A DNA stretch of 64,000 nt from Butyrivibrio sp. VCD2006. GTDB lineage: Bacteria > Bacillota > Clostridia > Lachnospirales > Lachnospiraceae. Position numbers and translations under genes: made by a program. The notes under the pieces were generated by a model. The model saw only the letters and a program-made list of their open reading frames with translations. It did not search any database and had not been told where the DNA came from. This document shows positions 1-7,787 of this stretch, in pieces. Every line of letters starts with the position of its first letter. Positions within the stretch are counted from its first letter, which is position 1. The stretch is taken from positions 16,577 to 80,576 of the forward strand of contig NZ_AUIX01000034.1 in assembly GCF_000423925.1 (NCBI RefSeq), in the 5' to 3' direction.

Positions 1-1076
1 AAGATGTGAATCTTCTCAACGTCAAATGCGAACTTAACCTTATCGCCAGGACGAGCTGTTGTACGAGAATCAACTCGAGCTGTTACAGGGAATCCTGCAA
101 GATCGAAGTACAGATAAACTTCTGCACCAAGAAGCTCGTATACGTTGATTGTTGACTCAAATACAGCCTTTGATGTGCTAACAACCATCTCAGAATCATC
201 AACGTCCTCAGGACGGATACCGAATGTAACTGTCTTGCCAGCATAGCCGCCATCGATAACCTTCTTAGCCTTAGCCGGAGGAAGCTCGATTGACTGACCT
301 GCGATCTTGAGGCAAGCCTTATCGCCGGATACCTCAACTTCAGCATCAAGGAAGTTCATCTGAGGTGATCCCATGAATCCAGCAACGAAAAGGTTTGTAG
401 GCTTGTCATAGAGGTTCTGAGGTGTATCAACCTGCTGAACAACACCGTCCTTCATAACTACGATTCTTGTACCAAGTGTCATAGCCTCTGTCTGATCGTG
501 TGTAACGTAGATGATTGTGGTACCAAGTCTCTGGTGGAGCTTAGCGATCTCAGTTCTCATCTGAACACGGAGCTTAGCATCAAGGTTTGAAAGAGGCTCA
601 TCCATAAGGAATACCTTAGGATTACGAACGATAGCACGACCCATAGCAACACGCTGTCTCTGACCACCGGAAAGAGCCTTCGGCTTACGATCAAGAAGGT
701 TTGTAAGATCAAGGATCTTAGCTGCATCCTTAACCATCTTGTCGATCTCAGCCTTCGGAACCTTACGAAGCTTAAGGCCGAATGCCATGTTATCATAAAC
801 TGTCATATGAGGATACAGAGCGTAGTTCTGGAATACCATTGCGATATCTCTGTCCTTAGGCTCTACATCGTTAACTACGCGATCACCGATCTTAAGTGTA
901 CCTGAAGAAATATCTTCAAGACCTGCGATCATACGAAGTGTTGTTGACTTACCACATCCTGAAGGTCCAACGAAGATGATGAACTCCTTGTCCTGAATAT
1001 CAAGATTGAAATTCTTAACAGCTTCGAACCCGTTAGGATAAACTTTGCATACATTTTCAAGTGTTAAACTTGCCAT
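1..1076 (-). CDS. ugpC: Sugar ABC transporter ATP-binding protein, UgpC/MsmK type (3' end off window)
   Basis: ATPase subunit that energises carbohydrate ABC importers of the CUT1 class from the cytoplasmic face. Translating the minus strand from ATG 1076 gives MASLTLENVCKVYPNG, a Walker A GPSGCGKST near residue 38, the signature LSGGQRQRVAMGRA, Walker B FLMDEPLSNLDAKLR and the H-loop VTHDQTEAM. A C-terminal regulatory (TOBE/MalK-like) region with FGIRPEDV follows. The frame runs off the left edge after VEKIHIF, so the last residues are missing. AGGAGG at 1086-1091 sits nine bases before the ATG and fixes the start. Such ATPases often serve several sugar importers; no permease or binding protein is next to it here, although the DUF624 protein upstream often accompanies sugar transporters. 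Confidence 0.93.
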   Translation of the reverse strand, partial: MASLTLENVCKVYPNGFEAVKNFNLDIQDKEFIIFVGPSGCGKSTTLRMIAGLEDISSGTLKIGDRVVNDVEPKDRDIAMVFQNYALYPHMTVYDNMAFGLKLRKVPKAEIDKMVKDAAKILDLTNLLDRKPKALSGGQRQRVAMGRAIVRNPKVFLMDEPLSNLDAKLRVQMRTEIAKLHQRLGTTIIYVTHDQTEAMTLGTRIVVMKDGVVQQVDTPQNLYDKPTNLFVAGFMGSPQMNFLDAEVEVSGDKACLKIAGQSIELPPAKAKKVIDGGYAGKTVTFGIRPEDVDDSEMVVSTSKAVFESTINVYELLGAEVYLYFDLAGFPVTARVDSRTTARPGDKVKFAFDVEKIHI

Positions 1077-1135
1077 TTCCTTTGTCCTCCTCTGTGCAAA
1101 TAACTAAGAGCGTCTCGCTCCTAACAAAGACAAGT

Positions 1136-1162
1136 ATAGCCAAAGCGTTTTGCTTTGGCTAT
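1136..1162 (-). promoter_or_regulatory. Perfect 5'-leader stem-loop of ugpC mRNA
   Basis: ATAGCCAAAGC (1136-1146), a 5-base loop and GCTTTGGCTAT (1152-1162) form a perfect 11-bp stem at the predicted 5' end of the ugpC transcript. No T-run follows on the minus strand, so it is not a simple terminator. A smaller GAGCG/CGCTC stem lies at about 1109-1121. A role in mRNA stability or control is inference. Confidence 0.5.
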
Positions 1163-1168
1163 GCAACT

Positions 1169-1199
1169 ATTATACAAAGATTTCAGTAATCGTTGTAAA
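1169..1199 (-). promoter_or_regulatory. Probable sigma-A promoter of ugpC
   Basis: On the minus strand TTACAA (1193-1198) is followed after 18 bases by a perfect TATAAT (1169-1174). Transcription would start about 1162, so the transcript would begin with the perfect stem-loop just downstream. Confidence 0.55.
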
Positions 1200-1278
1200 A
1201 AATGCTATTTAATAATTTGTTTATAAATTCAAATGGAATTGTTGCACAAAGAAAATAAAATCTTATGTGCAAATTGCT

Positions 1279-1616
1279 CCCCTCATCCGGCACTTCGTGC
1301 CACCTTCCCCCCAAGGGGAAGGCTTTAACCAATAAGAAACTTCATATATAATATGCCTTTCCCCCAAAGGGAAGGCTTTAACCAATAAGAAACTTCATAT
1401 ATACTATGCCTTCCCCCTCTGGGGAAGGCTTTAACCCAATAAGAAACTTCATATATACTATGCCTTCCCCCCAAGGGGAAGGCTTTAACCAATAAGAAAC
1501 TTCATATATACTATGCCTTCCCCCCAAAGGGAAGGCTTTAACCCAATAAGAGGACTTCATATATAATATGCCTTCCCCCTCTGGGGGAAGGTGGCAGCGA
1601 AGCTGCCGGATGAGGG
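1279..1616. repeat. Array of nested palindromes, ~53-bp period, with inverted ends
   Basis: Six palindromic modules (CCTTCCCC then AAGG- or CTCTGG-type centres then GGGGAAGG) are separated by five near-identical 31-33 base AT-rich spacers containing AACTTCATATATA. Period is 53-54 bp. The two outer modules carry extra flanks that are inverted copies of each other: CCCTCATCCGGCACTTCGTGCC on the left and GGCAGCGAAGCTGCCGGATGAGGG on the right, each with its own small hairpin. The array fills the gap between ugpC and the stop codon of the DUF624 gene, ending one base before that stop. Similar CCCTCATCCGGC...CCTTCCCC units are scattered in Clostridiales genomes (recollection, not searched). It looks like a non-coding palindromic element with internal tandem expansion. 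Confidence 0.85.
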
Positions 1617-1617
1617 C

Positions 1618-2328
1618 TTACTTCCTGTCCCTTGCCTCCTGCATCCTCTTAATCGCAGCCTGAAGCTCCTCATCGTCATCATCTGTGCGCACTTCCTCGT
1701 CAGGTGTCTCAACCTTGGGCTCGAAGCGCTTGAAAAGACCATCATATAAATATGCCATCAAATATGCCGGGCCTGTAAAGCCGAACATAATAAGAATCGG
1801 CACGATTTTTATATCAAAGAAGTAAATAAGTACAAGCGGAACGATTGAAATAACAGCCATGGCAACGGTTCTGGGCAGTCCTAATATTGCAAACATGCAC
1901 GCATTTTTCAATGTATTCCCGATAGGATTGTCGAATCTGGACTGCAACGGGAAGATGTAAAGTGAAACCATGTAGAGAATCAGAGAAATTCCGAACATTA
2001 CATATGTATAAACTGCCGGAAGTGCTCCGCCGTTTGCTCTTATCCATAAAAAGTCCACAACAATAACTGCAACGATAGCGAGCTGTATGATCCATAATAC
2101 AGTAGCCTGCTTGAAGTTCAGCTTAAATGATTTCCAGAAGCCCTTAAGTACATAAGTCTCTTCATTTCTTACCATTTTCAGAAGCACATAGTGCATTCCG
2201 GTAAGGGCAGCGCCTCCTGTAAGCGGTACCATTACGAATAAAAGTACAGCCAGATTAAGTATCATAAGATCAGCTACTCTGTTAAGAGCCCTCATTAAAG
2301 GGCTATCAAGATCAAATAATTTTCCCAT
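1618..2328 (-). CDS. DUF624 (YesL-like) integral membrane protein
   Basis: 236 residues with about five hydrophobic segments (e.g. MILNLAVLLFVMVPLTGG near residue 22, a pair around 75-125, two more near 145-190). The start MGKLFDLDSPLMRALNRVADL and the GGAALTGMHYVLLKMVR segment match the DUF624/YesL family. Members are usually encoded beside sugar ABC importers or pectin/xylan use genes; their biochemical role is not known. The acidic tail (TPDEEVRTDDDDEE) is cytoplasmic-looking. AAGGAG eight bases upstream of ATG 2328 supports the start. The stop codon abuts the palindrome array. Confidence 0.8.
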   Translation of the reverse strand: MGKLFDLDSPLMRALNRVADLMILNLAVLLFVMVPLTGGAALTGMHYVLLKMVRNEETYVLKGFWKSFKLNFKQATVLWIIQLAIVAVIVVDFLWIRANGGALPAVYTYVMFGISLILYMVSLYIFPLQSRFDNPIGNTLKNACMFAILGLPRTVAMAVISIVPLVLIYFFDIKIVPILIMFGFTGPAYLMAYLYDGLFKRFEPKVETPDEEVRTDDDDEELQAAIKRMQEARDRK

Positions 2329-2373
2329 AAAAATAACTCCTTAAAAAACACAGGAAAGTAATTTCCTACTAAT

Positions 2374-2410
2374 AAAAAAATGCCCAAGCATTACTATAGC
2401 ATGCTTGGGC
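2374..2410 (-). terminator. Rho-independent terminator after the lipase-like gene
   Basis: GCCCAAGCAT (2382-2391) pairs with ATGCTTGGGC (2401-2410), a perfect 10-bp stem, followed on the minus strand by a seven-T run. It lies 18 bases after the stop at 2428. Confidence 0.85.
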
Positions 2411-2427
2411 GAAAATTGTACATTATT

Positions 2428-3366
2428 TTATTGCTTAATTGTCTTCTTGATCCATTCAAGCTGATCATTAAAGACTTTTTCTCTTCCGATTTCCTGCTGA
2501 AGCTCGTGTCTCATTCCATCGTAGAGCTTGATTTCAAGATTCTGAAGTCCTACCTGATCCTTCCAGATTGAGTAGAGGTGCTCGACGCTCTTACCATACT
2601 CACCTACCGGATCTTCCTTACCTGCTGTAAGTAATATAGGAAGCTTCTTCGGAATATCATCCATCTTACCGATATCCTGAACTCTTGAGATAACCTCGAA
2701 GAGTGTCTCAAAACCATTTATTGTAAATACAAAGTTATCCTTGGGATCGCTCTCGTATTTCTTAACGCTCTCTTCATTGTGGGAGAGCCAGTCAAACTTT
2801 GTCTTGGGGCTTGAGATTCTGCTATTGTAAGCCTTGAACGCCATGTTGTTCATGAAGTTCGAGCGATGCTTCTCACCAAAGAAGGCACCGAGAACCGCAC
2901 ACATTGACTTGCCGGATTTGATTGTTCCGGGTGACTGCCAGCCTGTTCCCTGGATAATAGCACCCTGAATACCTGTACCATATCTTGTGAGATACTCTCT
3001 GGCTACAAATGAACCAAAGCTATGTCCCAAAAGGATTACGGGAAGTCCGGGATACTCTTCCTGTGTCATTTTCTTAAGTCTGTGGGCATCACGGAGGATA
3101 ACCGTTGCAGGATCATTTTTACAAAAATATCCATATGGCACCTTAGTGGATACTGAATCGCCATGTCCAAGGTGGTCATTTCCGATTACCATGACTCCAT
3201 TACTTGCCATGAAATTAGCGAATTCGTCATAGCGGTCAATGTATTCCTGCATACCGTGGATGATCTGCAAAATAGCTATAGGCTTCTCATCCGGAATCCA
3301 TCTGATCGCATGAATAGTGGTCTCGCGGTCTCTAGATTTGTAAGTAAGTTCCTCTTTGCGTGCCAT
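2428..3366 (-). CDS. Alpha/beta hydrolase, lysophospholipase/monoacylglycerol lipase-like
   Basis: 312 residues with the alpha/beta-hydrolase layout of the Hydrolase_4 (PldB/monoglyceride lipase) group: an oxyanion-side IIHGMQEYIDRYDEFA near residue 35, VIGNDHLGHGDS near 57, and the nucleophile elbow LLGHSFGS near 112 with serine as nucleophile. LLTAGKEDPVG near 246 supplies the acid and MRHELQQE near 287 the histidine. No signal peptide, so probably cytoplasmic. Hydrolysis of acylglycerol or lysophospholipid esters is inferred from the family. It stands alone with its own terminator. Confidence 0.85.
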   Translation of the reverse strand: MARKEELTYKSRDRETTIHAIRWIPDEKPIAILQIIHGMQEYIDRYDEFANFMASNGVMVIGNDHLGHGDSVSTKVPYGYFCKNDPATVILRDAHRLKKMTQEEYPGLPVILLGHSFGSFVAREYLTRYGTGIQGAIIQGTGWQSPGTIKSGKSMCAVLGAFFGEKHRSNFMNNMAFKAYNSRISSPKTKFDWLSHNEESVKKYESDPKDNFVFTINGFETLFEVISRVQDIGKMDDIPKKLPILLTAGKEDPVGEYGKSVEHLYSIWKDQVGLQNLEIKLYDGMRHELQQEIGREKVFNDQLEWIKKTIKQ

Positions 3367-3482
3367 AATACCCCCTTATATGCATATACAATATACCTTC
3401 TTTCATCATTTTACCACAAAATCGCACCACGTATTCTTAAAAAATCGTAAAATTCTCTATTTTTTGTGAGTTTTCAGTCAAT

Positions 3483-5393
3483 TCACATACTTTGCGCTAT
3501 AATGTAAAATCTGTCACCATCAGGCATATCTGTAACAAGCACCAGGAAGCAGTCGCCAAGCTTAGCTTTATCCCCTATCTTCAGCATTCCTTCCTCTGAG
3601 CCACCCTTCTCAGTAAAGGATGTGATAACCTTAAATTCCTGACTTTCACCATCCTTATCCAATTTGATTATTGACTCATCCTTTATAGAAGCTTTATCTG
3701 AATATTTTAAAATTCCTGCAAACTCGCCGTTTCCATCAGTATTTCTTGCATAAATAATAATAGTAGAAAGGTCACCTGACACCTCATCTACAATTGAGGG
3801 AAGTCCATTCTTATCCTCATTTCCGTTAAAATCTCTATAGAGATACTCATCCATGCGCTCTTTGCAGAACATAACCATGCTATCGATATTAGCGTCGTCA
3901 CTAGAAACAAGTCCATAGAAATCGGGATTTTCTTCCCTTAACTCGTCAAAGCTCATCTGAGTATAGTCAGGCTTATTATCTGCTTTACTAGTAGGCACTT
4001 CTACTTTTGTAACTAAACTTCCATGTCCCACTGTGGAGCTTCCGCCATCAACTGTGCTGTCATCTTTTCCTGAAATGCCTACTCCGGTATTGGTAACATC
4101 AACCTCAACCGTATTTGAAGAATCCAGACCTACACCCACATCTTCCTTCCTGGATGTAACTGTTCCCTTAACGTTCTTATCACCCTTTTGGGATGAGCCG
4201 GAACCTGACGCGTCCTCGTCCTTTGCAAGAGGAGCATCTACTTCATAATAAACCTTACCTGTATCCTTAGATGCAGATGAACTGCTACTTCCTGTACCAA
4301 TGCCGGAACTGCTTCTGGAGCCAGTGCTAGTACCTGAACCAGAACCTGTACTAACACCGCTTCTGCTACTTGAACCACTTTCAGGAAGTTCCGGTATCAA
4401 GCTGTCCGGAATCCTTCTTGAAGTCGCATTCGAACTTGAAGAAGATGTTCTCTCGGTATCAGATGTTGAGCTCGTACCTGCAGAATTCTTTATAATATCC
4501 GATAAAGAACTGTTTCCGGATGAAGAACCTCTTGAAGATGAAGAAGAACTCTCACTATCCGATGCTGAACCATTCGAAGACGAAGATGTATTTTCAGAGC
4601 CGGAAGCAGTTGCACCTTCGCCGGAATCCTTTGTAGAAATTACCGGCAGTTTTCCCTCGGGCAATTTATCCTCTCCCTCAGTTGTCTCTCCGGTATTGGA
4701 CTCATCAGCATCAGAAATAGAAAAACCTGTAGCAGCAATTTTCTCTACATAATCATCAAGCTCCTTGGTATGGTCAGGATCTACAGCCTCAGATTCCTCA
4801 GTTTGATCAGACTCTGTAGCCTTGGATTCTTCAGCATCATCAGAGCTCTCAGCAACTGTCGGATCACCCAAATCCCCATAATCAAGCGTACCATCAGCCC
4901 TAAGGACAGGTCTAAGGACCTTCTCAGTCTCAGAATTCGCTTCATTTGCAATCTCTTCATTTGAATTCACATCTTCTGAATCCAAATCTTCATCAGCCAC
5001 CACAATCTGCTCAGCACCATCAGTAGCTTGTCCGGCATTTTCAGTAACCTCGCCCTCACCCTGCGTGCTACTAAGAACAGGTCGTTTTGAGGTGTTTTTC
5101 TTAAATATGTTTACACCTGCTATAGCTCCAATAAAGAGAAGAAGCGCAATGGCCACAGCCAGAATCGCCTTTTTTCTCTTTCCAAAGAGATTTTTAAACA
5201 ATAAATCTATGTAGACAACAAGTGAAAACCAAATCTCATACAAAAACAGAGCCGCAACAAACACTGCGAACCCTGCCTTATTGGCAAGCCCCTGCCCGGA
5301 TGCTGCCCTGCGAGCCTTGGAGACAAGACTATTCTTGGCTCCAAGCATCGCTACATGACTCATTTTCACTTCATCAAATGTATAATTCTGCAT
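3483..5393 (-). CDS. Membrane-anchored Ser-rich protein with degenerate class B sortase domain
   Basis: 636 residues. Two membrane segments (about 41-67 and 77-96) precede a long acidic then Ser/Gly-rich low-complexity stalk (about 110-480). The last 150 residues (488-636) follow the class B sortase pattern: NPDFYGLV, then NIDSMVMF, YLYRDFNG, IIIYARNTDGNGEFAGILKY and DGDRFYIIAQ. In active sortase B the histidine lies in a YGHN-type motif and the cysteine in TLSTC; here these read YARN (Ala549) and VLVTD (Asp622), while Arg628 remains. It is therefore probably not a transpeptidase. It starts 16 bases after metG with a weak ribosome site, so may be read through from metG. Role unknown; scaffold or binding protein are possibilities. 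Confidence 0.65.
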   Translation of the reverse strand: MQNYTFDEVKMSHVAMLGAKNSLVSKARRAASGQGLANKAGFAVFVAALFLYEIWFSLVVYIDLLFKNLFGKRKKAILAVAIALLLFIGAIAGVNIFKKNTSKRPVLSSTQGEGEVTENAGQATDGAEQIVVADEDLDSEDVNSNEEIANEANSETEKVLRPVLRADGTLDYGDLGDPTVAESSDDAEESKATESDQTEESEAVDPDHTKELDDYVEKIAATGFSISDADESNTGETTEGEDKLPEGKLPVISTKDSGEGATASGSENTSSSSNGSASDSESSSSSSRGSSSGNSSLSDIIKNSAGTSSTSDTERTSSSSSNATSRRIPDSLIPELPESGSSSRSGVSTGSGSGTSTGSRSSSGIGTGSSSSSASKDTGKVYYEVDAPLAKDEDASGSGSSQKGDKNVKGTVTSRKEDVGVGLDSSNTVEVDVTNTGVGISGKDDSTVDGGSSTVGHGSLVTKVEVPTSKADNKPDYTQMSFDELREENPDFYGLVSSDDANIDSMVMFCKERMDEYLYRDFNGNEDKNGLPSIVDEVSGDLSTIIIYARNTDGNGEFAGILKYSDKASIKDESIIKLDKDGESQEFKVITSFTEKGGSEEGMLKIGDKAKLGDCFLVLVTDMPDGDRFYIIAQSM

Positions 5394-5409
5394 TCTTTAC
5401 TACTTTCTA

Positions 5410-7467
5410 TTAACAAATCTCTGCGCCTGAAGGCATTGCCTTCTCGGGAGTCATAAGAGCAAGGTTACCCTCTGCATCCTCAGCACAAAGCAGCATTCCC
5501 TCAGACTCTACACCTGCAAGCTTAGCCGGCTTAAGGTTTACAAGAACCATTACCTTCTTACCAACCATCTCCTCAGGAGTGTAGTATTTGCGAATACCTG
5601 AAACGATCTGCTTTGTCTGGCTTCCGATCTTAACCTGTGAGCACAGAAGCTTCTTGGACTTCGGAACAGCCTCGCAGGAGATTATCTCACCAACCTGGAA
5701 CTGCATCTTCATGAAGTCATCAAAAGTGATCTCATCCTTTGCGGGAATATCGATACCGTCTGAAGACTCAGCGTCCTCAGTCTTATCCTCTGCGCCGCCA
5801 AGAACAATAGCGTTTGCCTCTTTGAGCATACCTGCCTTTGTAAGATTTTCCTTAGCCTTCTTCTGAGACTCAAGGAATTCTGCCTTCTGCTTCTCAGTGA
5901 TCTTAGCTGCCTCAGCGAGAACCTCATTAAGATCCTTTCTGGCAAAAGTCTGCTCGGGAGCATCTGTCACCTTAGTGCCGCTCACATACTTACCAAACTC
6001 AGAGAGTGTATCGAAATCACGGCTCTTAGTATTAAGCATTCCGAAAATCTTCTCAGCTGTTCTGGGCATGAAGGGCTCAAGAAGGCTTGTTCCGATAGTA
6101 ATACCCTCAACCAGGTTGTAAAGAACTGTTGAAAGTCTGTCAGACTGAGCCTCGTCCTTTGCAAGTGCCCATGGCTCTGTCTCATCAATATATTTGTTGC
6201 ATCTCTTGAATACTGCGAAAATCTCTGTCAGAGCATCAGCAACCCTGAGCTCATCCATCTTTTTCTCAACCTTATCATAAGCACCTGTCACAACTGCCTT
6301 GAGGTCCGCATCAACGCCGCCCTCAACACCCTTGTCGGCAACAACACCGTCAAAGTACTTGTTGGACATAGCGATAGTTCTGTTAACAAGGTTACCAAGT
6401 GTATTTGCAAGGTCTGAGTTGTAACGCTCAACCATAAGCTCCCATGTGATCACGCCGTCGTTGTCATAGGGCATCTCGTGAAGCACGAAATACTTAACAG
6501 GATCAACACCGAAAAGACTTACGAGATCATCAGCATAGATAACGTTACCCTTAGACTTACTCATCTTCTCGCCGCCCTGAAGGAGCCAGGGATGTCCGAA
6601 TACCTGCTTCGGAAGCGGCTCGCCAAGTGCAAGAAGGAAAATCGGCCAGTAAATTGTATGGAATCTGATAATATCCTTACCTATAAGATGAAGATCTGCA
6701 GGCCACCACTTTTTATAATCAGCGCTGCTCTCGTCAACATCGTAGCCGATACCTGTGATATAGTTTGTGAGCGCATCAAGCCATACATATACAACATGCT
6801 TCTCATCGAAGCTTACAGGAATTCCCCACTTAAATGAAGTTCTTGAAACGCACAGATCCTGAAGTCCCGGAAGAAGGAAGTTGTTCATCATCTCATTTTT
6901 ACGGGATACAGGCTGTATAAATTCGGGATGACTATTGATGTGGTCAATAAGCTGCTGAGCATACTTACTCATCTTGAAGAAGTAAGCCTCCTCCTCAGCG
7001 GGATGCACATCGCTGCCACACTCAGGGCACTTGCCGTCTACAAGCTGAGACTCTGTGTAAAATGCCTCACACTCTGTACAATACATTCCTTTATAGGAAC
7101 CCTTATATATATCGCCCTGATCATAGAACTTCTTGAATATCTTCTGAACCTGCTCAACATGGTCCTCGTCAGTTGTTCTGATGAAACGGTCATATGAAGT
7201 ATCCATAAGATCCCAAAGATGCTTGATTGTGCCTGCCACGCCATCTACAAACTCCTTGGGAGTTGCGCATCCTGCCTCGATTGCTCTGGTCTCGATCTTC
7301 TGACCATGCTCATCTGAACCTGTCTGGAAATGAACATCATATCCGTCTTTTCTCTTATATCTTGCAATAGCATCTGCCAGCACGATCTCGTAGCTGTTGC
7401 CGATGTGCGGCTTGCCTGAAGTGTAAGCTATCGCTGTTGTAATGTAGTATTTTCCTTTGTTTTGCAT
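5410..7467 (-). CDS. metG: Methionyl-tRNA synthetase with C-terminal tRNA-binding domain
   Basis: Charges tRNA-Met with methionine in the cytoplasm. 685 residues from ATG 7467 (MQNKGKYYITTA). HIGN (the HIGH motif) is at residues 21-24, KMSKS at 301-305, and the zinc knuckle has cysteines at 130, 133, 147 and 150. The last ~105 residues are the EMAP/Trbp111-type tRNA-binding domain (ITFDDFMKMQFQVGEI, MLLCAEDAEG), the usual dimerising appendix. A longer frame upstream would read into palindrome array B; AGGAG in AAAAGGAGATAG, seven bases upstream, fixes 7467. map lies just upstream in the same direction, so two methionine-related enzymes adjoin. Confidence 0.96.
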   Translation of the reverse strand: MQNKGKYYITTAIAYTSGKPHIGNSYEIVLADAIARYKRKDGYDVHFQTGSDEHGQKIETRAIEAGCATPKEFVDGVAGTIKHLWDLMDTSYDRFIRTTDEDHVEQVQKIFKKFYDQGDIYKGSYKGMYCTECEAFYTESQLVDGKCPECGSDVHPAEEEAYFFKMSKYAQQLIDHINSHPEFIQPVSRKNEMMNNFLLPGLQDLCVSRTSFKWGIPVSFDEKHVVYVWLDALTNYITGIGYDVDESSADYKKWWPADLHLIGKDIIRFHTIYWPIFLLALGEPLPKQVFGHPWLLQGGEKMSKSKGNVIYADDLVSLFGVDPVKYFVLHEMPYDNDGVITWELMVERYNSDLANTLGNLVNRTIAMSNKYFDGVVADKGVEGGVDADLKAVVTGAYDKVEKKMDELRVADALTEIFAVFKRCNKYIDETEPWALAKDEAQSDRLSTVLYNLVEGITIGTSLLEPFMPRTAEKIFGMLNTKSRDFDTLSEFGKYVSGTKVTDAPEQTFARKDLNEVLAEAAKITEKQKAEFLESQKKAKENLTKAGMLKEANAIVLGGAEDKTEDAESSDGIDIPAKDEITFDDFMKMQFQVGEIISCEAVPKSKKLLCSQVKIGSQTKQIVSGIRKYYTPEEMVGKKVMVLVNLKPAKLAGVESEGMLLCAEDAEGNLALMTPEKAMPSGAEIC

Positions 7468-7480
7468 TCTATCTCCTTTT

Positions 7481-7783
7481 CCCCTCATCCGGCAGCTTCG
7501 CTGCCACCTTCCCCCCAAGGGGAAGGCTTATGAGGTGAATATCTTCTTGATTTATGTTTCCCACAAGGGAAGGCTTAATTATATATGCCTCCCGGAAGGG
7601 AAGGCCTAATAATATATGTCTCCCGGAAGGGAAGGCCTAATAATATATGTCTCCCGGAAGGGAAGGCCTAATAATATATGTCTCCCGGAAGGGAAGGCCT
7701 AATAATATATGTCTCCCGGAAGGGAAGGCCTTATAATATATGCCTTCCCCTTGGGGGGAGGTGCCCGAAGGGCGGATGAGGGG
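7481..7783. repeat. Second palindrome array with five 31-bp tandem copies and inverted ends
   Basis: The left end (7481-7527) has CCCCTCATCCGGCAGC-TTC-GCTGCC followed by CCTTCCCCCCAAGGGGAAGG; the right end (7742-7783) has CCTTCCCCTTGGGGGGAGG then GCCCGAAGGGC and GGATGAGGGG, i.e. an inverted copy. Between them five exact or near-exact 31-bp units run from 7587 to 7741, each containing CTCCCGGAAGGGAAGG and TAATAATATATG. The array occupies the whole metG-map gap, ending four bases from the map stop and abutting the metG ribosome site. The ends match array A; the inner unit is different and shorter. Confidence 0.85.
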
Positions 7784-7787
7784 TTCC

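Noticed and set aside
1279..1616. CRISPR array at the ~53-bp repeats
   Set aside because: The stretches between palindromes are themselves nearly identical, so they are not spacers.
1378..1745. Short open frames through the first palindrome array (e.g. 60 codons with repeated SYWLKPS)
   Set aside because: They are products of a tandem repeat whose period is near a multiple of three; no ribosome site and no relation to known proteins.
4033..4752. Plus-strand open frames opposite the Ser-rich stalk
   Set aside because: Low-complexity Ser/Gly codons read backward give long open Pro/Leu/Glu frames; no start signals, and the minus-strand protein is well supported.
7468..7518. Longer N-terminus for MetRS starting upstream of 7467
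   Set aside because: It reads through the ribosome site into palindrome array B; MetRS homology starts at the ATG at 7467.
7481..7783. CRISPR array at the 31-bp tandem repeats
   Set aside because: Units are contiguous without unique spacers and no cas genes are in the window.
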